26,292 bases of DNA, taken from the NCBI GenBank assembly GCA_937898375.1, contig CALEJX010000021.1:1-26292 (forward strand), read 5' to 3'. Source of the DNA: an uncultured Ruminococcus sp. Lineage in GTDB: Bacteria; Bacillota; Clostridia; Oscillospirales; Ruminococcaceae. Below are positions 1 through 7,842 of this stretch, one piece after another; position 1 is the first letter of the stretch, and every line of letters begins with the position of its first letter. The notes under the pieces were generated by a model, which had not been told where the DNA came from, did not search any database, and was given only the letters and a program-made list of their open reading frames with translations. Made by a program: the position numbers and the translations under genes.

Positions 1-39
1 ATGGGCGATAAAATTTGGGGCTAAAAGCTGAAAAAAATA

Positions 40-59
40 GGGCGAACACTGTTCGCCCG
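40..59. repeat. REP-like hairpin, GAAC subfamily
   Basis: Stem GGGCGAAC (40-47), loop ACT, stem GTTCGCCC (51-58), then G. The foot reads ATAG rather than GTAG. Ten hairpins with this stem occur in the window, all between genes. Confidence 0.85.
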
Positions 60-98
60 CAGCCTGTCGTAAAAGCATTAAACAAATGAGACGTCGCA

Positions 99-132
99 TT
101 TCTGTGAAACAGAAATTGAGCCGATCCCCTAC
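99..132 (-). repeat. Divergent or decayed REP-like element
   Basis: On the minus strand this begins with the family foot GTAGGGG (132-126). It is followed not by the usual stem but by a separate 7-bp hairpin, TTTCTGT/ACAGAAA with loop GAA (99-115 on plus). It may be a diverged family member or a chance association. No coding signal is seen from 1 to 265; short frames there run through the repeats. Confidence 0.4.
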
Positions 133-158
133 AATTTTCGTAAATACGCTGTTCATAT

Positions 159-182
159 GTAGGGGCGACCTGAGGTCGCCCG
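159..182 (+). repeat. REP-like hairpin, GACC stem variant
   Basis: GTAG foot (159-162), stem GGGCGACC (163-170), loop TGA, stem GGTCGCCC (174-181), then G. Compared with the common GGGCGAAC/GTTCGCCC stem, one base pair has changed on both sides (A-T to C-G), which keeps the stem perfect. Confidence 0.85.
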
Positions 183-210
183 TTAATTTGATACTTTTTC
201 AACATTCTCG

Positions 211-237
211 GGGCGAACACTGTTCGCCCGTTTTTTT
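211..237 (+). terminator. REP-like hairpin followed by seven T, terminator-like
   Basis: The common hairpin (GGGCGAAC, ACT, GTTCGCCC, 211-229) is followed by G and TTTTTTT (231-237). This has the form of a rho-independent terminator for plus-strand transcription entering from left of the window. It lies just past the 3' end of the minus-strand spoVG gene, so it would also separate convergent transcripts. Confidence 0.6.
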
Positions 238-265
238 GCCTATTTTATCGGCTTTCTGCCATTTA

Positions 266-553
266 TCAGCTTAACTCCTGCTGCTCCGCCGCCTGCCTGT
301 CAAGCTCCATGCGATAAGCAGAAAGTATCTCCTCCTCTATTTCATTGCGAAGTTCGCTGTCGATAGGGTGAACGATGTCACGAAACACCCCGTTGTCATC
401 ACGGCGGCTTGGCATAGCCACAAAAAGCCGTTCCTCTCCCTGCACCACCTTGATATCATGTACCGCAAAACTGCCGTCAAAAGTCAGGCTCACAACAGCT
501 CTTAGCTTGCCCTCGTTTATAAATCTTCTGAATTTTACCTCTGTTATAGTCAT
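266..553 (-). CDS. spoVG: SpoVG family regulator
   Basis: 95-residue protein starting MTITEVKFRRF and containing LRAVVSLTFDG, FAVHDIKVVQG, LFVAMPSR and FRDIVHPI, all hallmarks of the SpoVG family. Family members are small nucleic-acid-binding regulators, named for a Bacillus sporulation role but common in Firmicutes and acting on RNA in some species. The start at 553 is preferred over an in-frame ATG 13 codons upstream because an AGGA-type ribosome site lies just before it and the family begins with this motif. The C-terminal tail is acidic and Gln-rich. It is transcribed away from murC; I could not identify a convincing promoter, including a sigma-H type. Confidence 0.93.
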   Translation of the reverse strand: MTITEVKFRRFINEGKLRAVVSLTFDGSFAVHDIKVVQGEERLFVAMPSRRDDNGVFRDIVHPIDSELRNEIEEEILSAYRMELDRQAAEQQELS

Positions 554-644
554 TTTTCCTGCGTCCTTTCTTGTGATGATAGTGTATAGCACGGTGTTGC
601 CTTAATAATTTTGCCTCTTTTTTTGAAAAATAATCAAAAAGGGG

Positions 645-673
645 TTTATTTTTTTCAAGAAATGTTATATAAT
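645..673 (+). promoter_or_regulatory. Probable murC promoter
   Basis: A perfect -10 (TATAAT, 668-673) lies 17 bp after a weak -35 (TTTATT, 645-650) in very AT-rich DNA. murC starts about 50 bp downstream. Confidence 0.5.
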
Positions 674-724
674 AAAATAAACATATATTCTGAATTATCT
701 ATTATTCTAAGGAGTATTACAAAA

Positions 725-2134
725 ATGATAACAAATGAAACCTTGAAAAATATAAAGCACGTCCATTTTATCGGCATAGGCGGTTCGGGTATGTACCCTC
801 TGGTGCAGATATTCCATTCAAAGGGATATTTCATCACAGGCTCAGACAATAACGAAACTGAAACTCTCGACGCTGTAAGAAAACTTGGCATTGAAGTATT
901 CCTCGGTCAGAGAGCCGAAAATATCAAGGGCGCTGACCTTATAATCTATACAGCCGCAATAATGGCAGATAACCCTGAGCTTATCGCCGCAAAGGCAAGC
1001 GGCGCAGTCTGCTGCGAAAGAGCCGAGATACTCGGTCTTGTCACAAGCTGGTATACGAATGCTTTGTGCGTATCAGGCACTCACGGAAAGACCACCACAT
1101 CTTCCATGCTCACACAGATTTTCGTTCAGGAGGGTGTCGACCTTTCCTGCGTTATAGGCGGAAAGCTCCCAAGCATAGGCGGCTCAGGCAAGGCAGGCTC
1201 ATCACAGACTATGGTCTGCGAGTCCTGCGAGTTTGAAGATCACTTCCTTAAGCTTTTCCCTGACGTTTCAATTATCCTGAACGTTGACGCAGACCACCTT
1301 GAATATTTCAAGAATATCGACAACATCATAAAGTCTTTCCATAAGTTCGCAACCATGGCTTCAAAAGCCGTTATCTATAACGGCGACGATGCAAATACCC
1401 TGAAAGCCGTCGAGGGCGTTGACAAGGAAATGATATCTTTTGGTTGGGATAAGAAAAACGATTATTCTGCCGTTATAAAGTCCAAAAAAGGCTTGCAGAC
1501 ACGCTTTGAGCTTTATTATAAGGGAGAGTTCGTCAGAGAGCTTACTATCCATGTCCCAGGCGACCATAACGTTATGAACGCCCTTGCAGCCATTGCCGCC
1601 GCAAGATATTCCGGCGTTTCATGGGAGGGTATCGAAAAAGGACTTGATACTTTCTTCGGCGCAATAAGACGTTTTGAGAAGATAGCCGAGGTCAAGGGCG
1701 TTACTATCGTTGACGATTACGCTCACCACCCAAAGGAGATAGAGTGTACACTGAAAGCCGCAAAGGGTCTTGACTTTAACAGAGTGTGGGCAGTTTTCCA
1801 GCCTTTCACCTATTCAAGAACAAAGATACTCATGGACGATTTTGTGAAAGCGCTTTCTATTGCAGATATCGCCGTTATCACAGATATCATGGGCAGCCGT
1901 GAGAAGAATACCGACGGCGTTTACGCTGAACAGCTTGCAGAGAAGATACCAAATGCAGTTTGGTTTGAGACTGACCATGAGCTTGTTGACAAGCAGACCG
2001 CCGAGCAGAAAGAATATAACTTCTCACAGTGTATCGACTATATAAAGAAAAACTGCAAAGAGGGCGACCTTGTTATAACCCTCGGCTGCGGAGATGTATA
2101 TAAGCTTGCAAAAAGACTTGCAAAAGAGCTTTAA
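725..2134 (+). CDS. murC: UDP-N-acetylmuramate--L-alanine ligase
   Basis: Cytoplasmic Mur ligase that adds L-Ala to UDP-MurNAc, the first peptide step of peptidoglycan precursor synthesis. The 469-residue length is normal for MurC. Visible features are the N-terminal UDP-binding Rossmann motif HFIGIGGSGM (about 14-23), the ATP P-loop GTHGKTTT (118-125), the central NVDADHLEYF, and DDYAHHP in the C-terminal domain. In this protein GIGGSGM replaces the more common GIGGIGMS. The start at 725 follows a good AAGGAG site (about 9 bp); an in-frame upstream extension has neither a ribosome site nor family similarity. lexA follows 45 bp later on the same strand and may be co-transcribed. Confidence 0.96.
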   Translation: MITNETLKNIKHVHFIGIGGSGMYPLVQIFHSKGYFITGSDNNETETLDAVRKLGIEVFLGQRAENIKGADLIIYTAAIMADNPELIAAKASGAVCCERAEILGLVTSWYTNALCVSGTHGKTTTSSMLTQIFVQEGVDLSCVIGGKLPSIGGSGKAGSSQTMVCESCEFEDHFLKLFPDVSIILNVDADHLEYFKNIDNIIKSFHKFATMASKAVIYNGDDANTLKAVEGVDKEMISFGWDKKNDYSAVIKSKKGLQTRFELYYKGEFVRELTIHVPGDHNVMNALAAIAAARYSGVSWEGIEKGLDTFFGAIRRFEKIAEVKGVTIVDDYAHHPKEIECTLKAAKGLDFNRVWAVFQPFTYSRTKILMDDFVKALSIADIAVITDIMGSREKNTDGVYAEQLAEKIPNAVWFETDHELVDKQTAEQKEYNFSQCIDYIKKNCKEGDLVITLGCGDVYKLAKRLAKEL

Positions 2135-2179
2135 GCAAAAAGATAAAGGTGCATTTATCATAATAGAAAGGACGGAGCT

Positions 2180-2767
2180 ATGAGAAAAGTAACCGAGAAC
2201 GAGAAAATGGTATTCGAGTTCATAAAGGATCGCATAGAAGAAGGCTATCCGCCAACAGTGAGGGAGATATGCGCAGAGTTCGGCTTTAAGTCTACCTCAA
2301 CAGCCCATAGATATATAAATAATCTTACCGCCAAAGGTCTCCTTGAAAAGGGAAATAACCAAAACAGAGCCATAAGGCTCACAGGCGGCAACGGCATGAA
2401 AATACCCCTCGTGGGAACTGTCACCGCAGGTATCCCTATCACAGCCATTGAGGAGATAACAGACTACATAAGCTTTCAGCCTGCAAGGCATTACAGCAAT
2501 CCGCTTTTTGCCCTAAAGGTAAGAGGAGAGTCCATGATAAACGCCGCTATCCTTGACGGAGATATGGTAGTCATAGAGCAGACCCCATACGCAGAAAACG
2601 GCGATATAGTCTGCGCACTTGTTGACAACGAGTCCGCCACCATAAAGACTTTCTATAAAGAGGACGGACATTTCAGACTGCAGCCTGAAAATGACACCAT
2701 GGATCCTATCATAGTGGACGAGGTGAGCATACTAGGCAAAGTTGTTGGCGTTGTAAGATATTTATAA
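2180..2767 (+). CDS. lexA: LexA repressor (SOS regulator)
   Basis: 195-residue LexA with an N-terminal winged helix (about 1-65, with PTVREICAEFGFKSTSTAHRYI) and a C-terminal S24 peptidase-like domain. The self-cleavage site is Ala83-Gly84 (VTAGIP), the catalytic serine Ser118 (GESM) and the catalytic lysine Lys156 (ATIK), so it should be autocleavable under RecA stimulation. The ribosome site AAAGGACGGAG precedes the ATG. I find no GAAC-N4-GTTC operator in the 45-bp gap upstream; if lexA is autoregulated here, the operator lies elsewhere or diverges from the Bacillus consensus. Confidence 0.95.
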   Translation: MRKVTENEKMVFEFIKDRIEEGYPPTVREICAEFGFKSTSTAHRYINNLTAKGLLEKGNNQNRAIRLTGGNGMKIPLVGTVTAGIPITAIEEITDYISFQPARHYSNPLFALKVRGESMINAAILDGDMVVIEQTPYAENGDIVCALVDNESATIKTFYKEDGHFRLQPENDTMDPIIVDEVSILGKVVGVVRYL

Positions 2768-2787
2768 AGAGAGATAGAGAAAAACTG

Positions 2788-2812
2788 TACGGGCGAACAG
2801 CGTTCGCCCGTA
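2788..2812. repeat. REP-like hairpin with extended 11-bp stem
   Basis: TACGGGCGAAC (2788-2798), loop AGC, GTTCGCCCGTA (2802-2812). The foot is GTAC instead of GTAG, making the stem 11 bp. It lies 20 bp after lexA. There is no T run, so it is not an obvious terminator. Confidence 0.85.
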
Positions 2813-2826
2813 TAATTACAGAAAAC

Positions 2827-2846
2827 GGGCGCTTTGCCCACCATAG
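2827..2846 (-). repeat. Short REP-like variant
   Basis: GGGC (2827-2830), GCTTT loop, GCCC (2836-2839), then ACCATAG. On the minus strand the foot is a degenerate TATGGT. It lies 15 bp from the preceding hairpin and is probably a member of the same wider family. Confidence 0.5.
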
Positions 2847-2904
2847 ATATAGAAAATAAATTCGACAAACAAAACAGGTTTAAGTGTGTAAAGGATTGGT
2901 AATA

Positions 2905-3612
2905 ATGAGCAGACATTGTACATTCTGCGGTTCTAAGCTGGAGGACGGAGCTAAGATATGCACCAACTGCGGAAAAATGGTACCTATCGCCTCATCGACC
3001 CAAAGAAGAGGCGAGCAGGAGTATATAGACCGTTCAAGGATACAGGGCATACCGAAGCGTGTTTACGAACACCCGAAAAGAGCCGAAGCAGAGGAAAGAA
3101 TACGCCGTGAGCAGGAAGCTCGCAACGCAAGGCGTGTAAGAGAGACAGACAGAAACAGAGAAATGAGTGCGGCAGACTATAGGCGCACCCCAACTGAACA
3201 TTCAAGCAGCGGCAAGGAGCATTACGGCAAGGGCAGAAAGATAATAAAGACCCTGCTGAAGATAGCCGTGATAATTGCGGTGATATATTTTGTGCTTGCC
3301 TTTGTGAGAATATTCAGCGTAAGACATTCCACCTATGATTTTGGCACCGAAATGAAATTAGCGAGCCAAAATTACGGCGAAGCCGTTGACGCATATTTCA
3401 AAGACGGCAAGTGGAAATATAACATCTTCAAAAATCAGGTGTCCTATGAGGGAACTTCCGAGAGCGGCGACGATTATGTTATGATATTCGGCAAGAAAGA
3501 CGGTCAAACTGTCGTAAGGCAAATGACAAAGAACAGCAAAAAAGTCGCTTCCGACAGCATAATGAACGACGTCATGGGAATGTTTATGTTCGAGAAAAAG
3601 GTCACAGGATAA
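2905..3612 (+). CDS. Zinc-ribbon single-pass membrane protein, function unknown
   Basis: 235 residues. The N-terminus is a zinc ribbon of the kind often found on clostridial membrane proteins (Cys5-x2-Cys8 and Cys19-x2-Cys22). Next comes a highly charged Arg/Glu-rich, probably unstructured or coiled segment (about 34-112), then one transmembrane helix (about 113-139), then an extracytoplasmic domain of about 95 residues that I do not recognise. No signal peptide is seen, so the zinc ribbon should be cytoplasmic. The ATG at 2905 follows AAAGGATTGG; a GTG 7 codons upstream is less likely. It stands alone between lexA and a terminator at 3626. A sensing or scaffold role would be a guess. Confidence 0.75.
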   Translation: MSRHCTFCGSKLEDGAKICTNCGKMVPIASSTQRRGEQEYIDRSRIQGIPKRVYEHPKRAEAEERIRREQEARNARRVRETDRNREMSAADYRRTPTEHSSSGKEHYGKGRKIIKTLLKIAVIIAVIYFVLAFVRIFSVRHSTYDFGTEMKLASQNYGEAVDAYFKDGKWKYNIFKNQVSYEGTSESGDDYVMIFGKKDGQTVVRQMTKNSKKVASDSIMNDVMGMFMFEKKVTG

Positions 3613-3625
3613 AAAGCGCATAATA

Positions 3626-3666
3626 AAACGGACGAGGTTAAAAAACTTCGTCCGTTTGTTTTTTCA
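3626..3666 (+). terminator. Rho-independent terminator, possibly bidirectional
   Basis: Stem AAACGGACGAGG (3626-3637) pairs with CTTCGTCCGTTT (3646-3657), with one G-T pair, followed by GTTTTTT. The minus-strand reading also ends in TTTT, so it may serve the convergent LtaS-type gene. Confidence 0.85.
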
Positions 3667-3681
3667 AAATCGTATGAAATG

Positions 3682-3705
3682 CGGGCGAACACTGTTCGCC
3701 CCTAC
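3682..3705 (-). repeat. REP-like hairpin, GAAC subfamily, reverse orientation
   Basis: GGGCGAAC (3683-3690), loop ACT, GTTCGCCC (3694-3701), then CTAC (3702-3705), which is the GTAG foot on the minus strand. It lies in the convergent gap between the zinc-ribbon gene and the LtaS-type gene. Confidence 0.85.
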
Positions 3706-3735
3706 ACGCAAATGGCGTAAATACGTTGATATCGC

Positions 3736-5799
3736 CTAATTTATACTATTGTCACGCTTGTCATCAAACATTCTGTAATACTGCACAGTTTCGTATTCGT
3801 TCAGCGTGTCCTTGTATTTTTCAGCCACATCATTCACAGAATACCATTCTCCGTCAGCCGTCTTGTAGCCGTAAGAGCTTATTATCGGTATGTCACAGCG
3901 TATCTTGTCAAGCTCCTGCTGATATCTCGACTTTGGAAGCCCAGCCGCCTCCATGACCTCGTTTGAAAGATAGTTAAGGCTTATGTCATCTATCTTTTCA
4001 GCCTCAACACCCTTGTTGCTCCAAATAATGAAAGGGGTCTGATGAAGCCTTGAGTAATCCTCCGTTGAAAGCAAAGCCACGTCCTTGCCATAAAGATGTT
4101 CCGTGAAGTCTATGATATGCGGATAATGGTCGCCGAACATGACGATTATGACCTCTTCCTGCTTGTGACGGAAATAGTTTATAAGCTCTCCCAAAGCCTT
4201 GTCGGATTGATAGATAAGGTTTAGATATTCCTGCGCTGCAGAGTTGTTGTAGTCCTCAAAAGTTATCTCATGAGGAACAGCTTCTGGATAATCATATGGC
4301 GCATGGTTCTGCATGGTCGCCGTCCATACAAAATAAGGCGTGCCTGCATGGCTTTCATATTGCTCTTCAATGTATCTGAAAATAGTTTCGTCTGTGATAT
4401 TTCCGTTGAAATATTGGATCTCGCTCATTCTGTCCTGACAATTGTATATCCTGTCTTTGAATTGGAGCTGTTCATAAGCGTTGCCTATCTCCCATAGTCC
4501 CTCAGAGCAAGGCGAGATAGCCTGAGTTGTGTAACCAAGCTCGTTTAGCCAGCTTACAAGACCGTTCTGCTTGTCATTGAGATACTGTGTGAATACCGCA
4601 CTTCCCGACGGCAAAAAGCCCAGCGTGTTGCCGGTGAGAAATTCATACTCAGAGTTGCAGGAATAACCGCCGTATGCCGAAACGGAAACATAACCGCTTA
4701 TGCTTTCCTCCTGCAATTTGTGATAGTTGGGCAAATAATCCTTGTTGGTATCAAACTGAGCGATATGCTCAAAGTCTGCAAATGACTCGTTCATGATAGC
4801 AATGATAGCAGGCTTTTTGTTCGTAACAGCCGTTTCGTATTGCTCTAATATCTCCTCCGCCTTTTGGGTGGAGTATCCCTCAGGCTTCGTCACACGGTCA
4901 AACATTCCGTCAAAGCAGAACATAAGGTCATAGCCCACACACCTGTATGTGTCAGCATTCTCCGCACCTGAAAAGTTCAGCCTGATGTATCTGTTCTTTA
5001 TGCCAAGGTCATAAGCAAACCTGCCGCCGTATACGAACACAAAACACCCTGCGATAACAGCCGCACCCGATATCAGCCTGCTGCGCATTTTTATCTTTTT
5101 TACCTTTGTTGTCACTATCAAAGCGATAACCATTATAAGGTCAACAAGCACGAATATCACATTGCTGTCTAAAAACAGCGAGTACATTCCGTTTACCTCG
5201 TTCACCGATCTAAGATTGGCAAGGTCGGCAAATTGCACAGGATTTCCCCTGAACTCCGTGACATAATACTGCGCCAAAGCGTAAATAGCGAATATAACGT
5301 TCACTCCGCAAAACCAAGCGTGGGGCTTCGGGAATATCACCGCACCTATAAGATATAAAAGCCAGCAGAGCAGTATTCCAAGAAGAATGTAAAGCACATT
5401 GCTCTTTGGAAAATATGACCCCATTACAAAGTCAGGGAGAAAATAGGAGTTCAAACCAAGCATGAATGCCGCCGTGAAAGGGTCAATGCAGCCCTTTGTT
5501 TCGCTCTTTTTCAGCTTTTTCCGCATTGAGAAAAATACCGCTATAATAAATATCAGCACCGCCTCAACAGCGCATGCCCCGAAAAGCGCAAAGTTTCTCT
5601 CCTTCGGCAGGAAGTTGTCCTTGTCCATGTATACACCCAGCAAAGCGCATATGACTCCCACCACTATCACCGCCGCTATGGCGCTGATAAATCTCACAGT
5701 CTGTATCCCGTCAGGTGACGCAAACCATGCCTTTATCCTATTGGGCAAGCCTTTCTTTTCCTCGGCCTGCTGTGTTTGAATGTTTTCTTTTTCTTCCAT
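3736..5799 (-). CDS. LtaS-type membrane sulfatase-fold phosphoglycerol transferase
   Basis: 687-residue membrane protein. It has an N-terminal cytoplasmic tail, about six or seven transmembrane helices between residues 34 and 258, then a sulfatase-fold catalytic domain (about 330-650). LtaS-family enzymes transfer glycerol phosphate from phosphatidylglycerol outside the membrane. Landmarks are Glu338 (MNESFADF), the nucleophile region GGYSCNSEYEFLTG (375-390) with Ser380 where LtaS has its Thr nucleophile, His499 (MQNHAPY), and Asp557-His558 (FGDHYPH). These match the metal and substrate ligands expected for the family. It is longer in the C-terminal region than minimal LtaS. It could be a lipoteichoic acid synthase, a primase, or a phosphoglycerol transferase acting on another glycan. 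It is monocistronic, divergent from guaA. Confidence 0.85.
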   Translation of the reverse strand: MEEKENIQTQQAEEKKGLPNRIKAWFASPDGIQTVRFISAIAAVIVVGVICALLGVYMDKDNFLPKERNFALFGACAVEAVLIFIIAVFFSMRKKLKKSETKGCIDPFTAAFMLGLNSYFLPDFVMGSYFPKSNVLYILLGILLCWLLYLIGAVIFPKPHAWFCGVNVIFAIYALAQYYVTEFRGNPVQFADLANLRSVNEVNGMYSLFLDSNVIFVLVDLIMVIALIVTTKVKKIKMRSRLISGAAVIAGCFVFVYGGRFAYDLGIKNRYIRLNFSGAENADTYRCVGYDLMFCFDGMFDRVTKPEGYSTQKAEEILEQYETAVTNKKPAIIAIMNESFADFEHIAQFDTNKDYLPNYHKLQEESISGYVSVSAYGGYSCNSEYEFLTGNTLGFLPSGSAVFTQYLNDKQNGLVSWLNELGYTTQAISPCSEGLWEIGNAYEQLQFKDRIYNCQDRMSEIQYFNGNITDETIFRYIEEQYESHAGTPYFVWTATMQNHAPYDYPEAVPHEITFEDYNNSAAQEYLNLIYQSDKALGELINYFRHKQEEVIIVMFGDHYPHIIDFTEHLYGKDVALLSTEDYSRLHQTPFIIWSNKGVEAEKIDDISLNYLSNEVMEAAGLPKSRYQQELDKIRCDIPIISSYGYKTADGEWYSVNDVAEKYKDTLNEYETVQYYRMFDDKRDNSIN

Positions 5800-5849
5800 T
5801 TTAATATACTCTTTTCTGTTGATTTACACGCATTTTACAATACTAGCCT

Positions 5850-5878
5850 ATTATATCACAGCCCATGACAAATTACAA
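5850..5878 (-). promoter_or_regulatory. Probable promoter of the LtaS-type gene
   Basis: On the minus strand, TTGTAA (5878-5873) and TATAAT (5855-5850) are separated by 17 bp. The start codon is about 50 bp downstream. Confidence 0.6.
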
Positions 5879-5965
5879 CAGCTATAATCAACAAATATTT
5901 TCCTGCTTAATGTAAGGTGTTCACAATTATTTTACCCCATGCTTCAAAGAGTGTGTAAATTGCTC

Positions 5966-5994
5966 TTGAAAAAGGGGCGGCAACGTGTTATAAT
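5966..5994 (+). promoter_or_regulatory. Sigma-A-type promoter of guaA
   Basis: TTGAAA (5966-5971), 17-bp spacer, TATAAT (5989-5994). The leader is only about 36 nt, too short for a purine riboswitch; it contains a weak TTATGT/ACATAA inverted repeat. The ATG follows AAGGAAAAGAGG. Confidence 0.85.
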
Positions 5995-6036
5995 ATTTAT
6001 GTATTTCAAAAAAACATAAGGAAAAGAGGTAAATAT

Positions 6037-7572
6037 ATGTCACATGAGAAGATACTGGTGCTTGACTTCGGCGGACAGTATAATCAGCTTATCGCAAGAC
6101 GTGTGAGAGATCACCACGTTTATGCCGAGATAAAAAGCTTTGAAACTCCGATCGAAGAAATAAAAGCAGCAGGCTATAAGGGCATAATCTTCACAGGCGG
6201 GCCAAACTCCGTTTATGATATGACTTCCCCACACTATGACAAGGCTATACTTGACCTTGGCATACCGGTTCTCGGCATTTGCTACGGCTGTCAGCTTATC
6301 TCATGGATGAGCGGCGGAAAGGTAGAAAGCTGTAAAAAGAGCGAGTATGGCAAGATAGAGATAACAGTCTCCGCAGAAAGCAAGCTTTTCAAAGATGTTC
6401 CTGAGAAGAGCATAGTTTGGATGAGCCACACCGACTATATCAGCGAAGCTCCAAATGGTTTTGTTATCACTTCCCATTCTGAGGATTGCCCATGTGCGTC
6501 CATGGAGAATGCAGAGAAGAAGATATATGCCGTTCAGTTCCACCCTGAGGTAACTCATAGTGAGTATGGTAACGTCATTTTGAAAAACTTCCTCTATGAG
6601 GTGTGCGGCTGTAAAGGCGATTGGGTAATGGATAACTTTATCGAGAACACAGTTGCAAAGCTGAGAGAGCAGATAGGCGATAAGAAAGTAGTTTTGGGAC
6701 TTTCAGGCGGAGTTGACTCATCAGTTGCCGCAGGTCTTATCAGCCGTGCAGTAGGCAAACAGCTCACCTGCGTGTTCGTAGATCAGGGTCTTATGAGAAA
6801 AGACGAGGGCGACTTTGTTGAGGAAACTTTCACAAGACTTTTTGATATGAGATTTGTAAGAGTGAACTGTCAGAAGCAGTTCCTTGAAAAGCTCAAGGGC
6901 ATAACAGATCCTGAGGAAAAGAGAAAGACTATCGGCACAGAGTTCTATAAAGTATTCTGGGATAAGATAAGAGAAGAAGCAGACGGCGGCTTTTTTGCAC
7001 AGGGTACTATATACCCTGACCGTATCGAAAGCGGAAAGGGCGACGCTGCCACAATAAAAACTCACCACAATCAGGTGAAAATGCCTGAGGATATCAACTT
7101 TGACGGCGTTATAGAACCGCTTGGCGACCTTTTCAAAGACGAGGTAAGAAAAGTCGGCGAAAAGCTCGGCATACCAAAAGAGCTCGTATGGCGTCAGCCG
7201 TTCCCGGGACCGGGACTTGGCGTAAGGATAATCGGCGAGATAACAGAGGATAAGATAAAGGTATTGCAGGAAGCAGACGCCGTTTTCCGTGACGAGATAA
7301 AGAAAAGCGGACTTGAAAGCAGCCTGAGCCAGTTCTTTGCAGTTCTCCCGAACGTACAGACAGTAGGCGTAATGGGCGACCACAGAACCTACGATCACCT
7401 TATCGCTATCAGAGCCGTAACAACAGACGACTTCATGACAGCCGACTGGGCAAAGATACCATACGACGTTCTCGCAAGAATATCCAATAGAATAACAAAC
7501 GAAGTAGACCATGTAAACAGAGTAGTTTACGATATAACCTCAAAACCGCCTGGAACGGTGGAGTGGGAATGA
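6037..7572 (+). CDS. guaA: GMP synthase (glutamine-hydrolysing)
   Basis: Converts XMP to GMP using glutamine and ATP in purine nucleotide synthesis. The 511-residue length is typical. The N-terminal class I glutamine amidotransferase domain has nucleophile Cys82 (GICYGCQ) and His169/Glu171 (FHPEVTHS). The ATP-pyrophosphatase domain has the PP loop SGGVDSS (223-229). The C-terminal dimerisation domain includes RQPFPGPGLGVR and ends DITSKPPGTVEWE, the conserved terminus. It is a single gene with its own promoter and a strong terminator 14 bp after the stop. A 263-codon open frame runs antisense inside it but looks like a shadow. Confidence 0.98.
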   Translation: MSHEKILVLDFGGQYNQLIARRVRDHHVYAEIKSFETPIEEIKAAGYKGIIFTGGPNSVYDMTSPHYDKAILDLGIPVLGICYGCQLISWMSGGKVESCKKSEYGKIEITVSAESKLFKDVPEKSIVWMSHTDYISEAPNGFVITSHSEDCPCASMENAEKKIYAVQFHPEVTHSEYGNVILKNFLYEVCGCKGDWVMDNFIENTVAKLREQIGDKKVVLGLSGGVDSSVAAGLISRAVGKQLTCVFVDQGLMRKDEGDFVEETFTRLFDMRFVRVNCQKQFLEKLKGITDPEEKRKTIGTEFYKVFWDKIREEADGGFFAQGTIYPDRIESGKGDAATIKTHHNQVKMPEDINFDGVIEPLGDLFKDEVRKVGEKLGIPKELVWRQPFPGPGLGVRIIGEITEDKIKVLQEADAVFRDEIKKSGLESSLSQFFAVLPNVQTVGVMGDHRTYDHLIAIRAVTTDDFMTADWAKIPYDVLARISNRITNEVDHVNRVVYDITSKPPGTVEWE

Positions 7573-7585
7573 CCCGATACCCCAA

Positions 7586-7618
7586 GGCTGTGAACGCACC
7601 TCGTTCACAGCCTTTTTT
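7586..7618 (+). terminator. Rho-independent terminator of guaA
   Basis: GGCTGTGAACG (7586-7596) pairs perfectly with CGTTCACAGCC (7602-7612), followed by six T. This is the strongest terminator in the window. Confidence 0.95.
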
Positions 7619-7667
7619 GCACTCATCACGATTATTCAAATAATTTTACAAAATTACAAATACCCCC

Positions 7668-7696
7668 TTGACACTTCCCCTTTTCTGCACTATAAT
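7668..7696 (+). promoter_or_regulatory. Consensus sigma-A promoter
   Basis: TTGACA (7668-7673), 17-bp spacer, TATAAT (7691-7696): a perfect match in both boxes. It lies about 160 bp upstream of the next gene, so it drives either a long leader or a separate small RNA. Confidence 0.8.
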
Positions 7697-7702
7697 ACTA
7701 CA

Positions 7703-7776
7703 CAAGAGACCTTTTTTAGCGTTGTTTATACGTTAAAATGGGCATAATAAAGCCTGGAAAATAAGCTTTTTTGTGA
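7703..7776 (+). ncRNA. Possible short leader RNA or small RNA
   Basis: Predicted transcript from the consensus promoter at 7668-7696. A weak AAAGC/GCTTT hairpin followed by a T run (about 7749-7772) could end it. CACAA at 7701-7705 can pair with TTGTG at 7771-7775. No known riboswitch is recognised and no credible ORF lies in it. This is a speculative call based on promoter position alone. Confidence 0.2.
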
Positions 7777-7813
7777 GATGTGCCGCAAAAGTGTCCTGTG
7801 ATTTGTTAAAGTG

Positions 7814-7842
7814 TAGACAAACGGCGCATAATATGATATAAT
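7814..7842 (+). promoter_or_regulatory. Second promoter, just before the polymer locus
   Basis: TAGACA (7814-7819), 17-bp spacer, TATAAT (7837-7842). The next start codon (7855) is only 12 bp after the -10 box, so a transcript from here would have a leader of about 6 nt. Confidence 0.65.

Noticed and set aside
86..274. Short ORF of 62 codons through the left repeat cluster
   Set aside because: Its codons are largely repeat sequence, it has no ribosome site, and similar peptides arise wherever the repeat is read.
623..658. AT-rich inverted repeat (TTGAAAAATAA and TTATTTTTTTCAA) between spoVG and murC as an operator
   Set aside because: The arms differ in length and the region is so AT-rich that such pairing is expected by chance.
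5995..6036. Purine riboswitch before guaA
   Set aside because: The leader from the mapped promoter is about 36 nt with only a weak 6-bp inverted repeat.
6721..7512. 263-codon open frame antisense to guaA
   Set aside because: It lies wholly inside a highly conserved gene, has no ribosome site, and gives a Cys/Tyr-rich sequence typical of a shadow frame.
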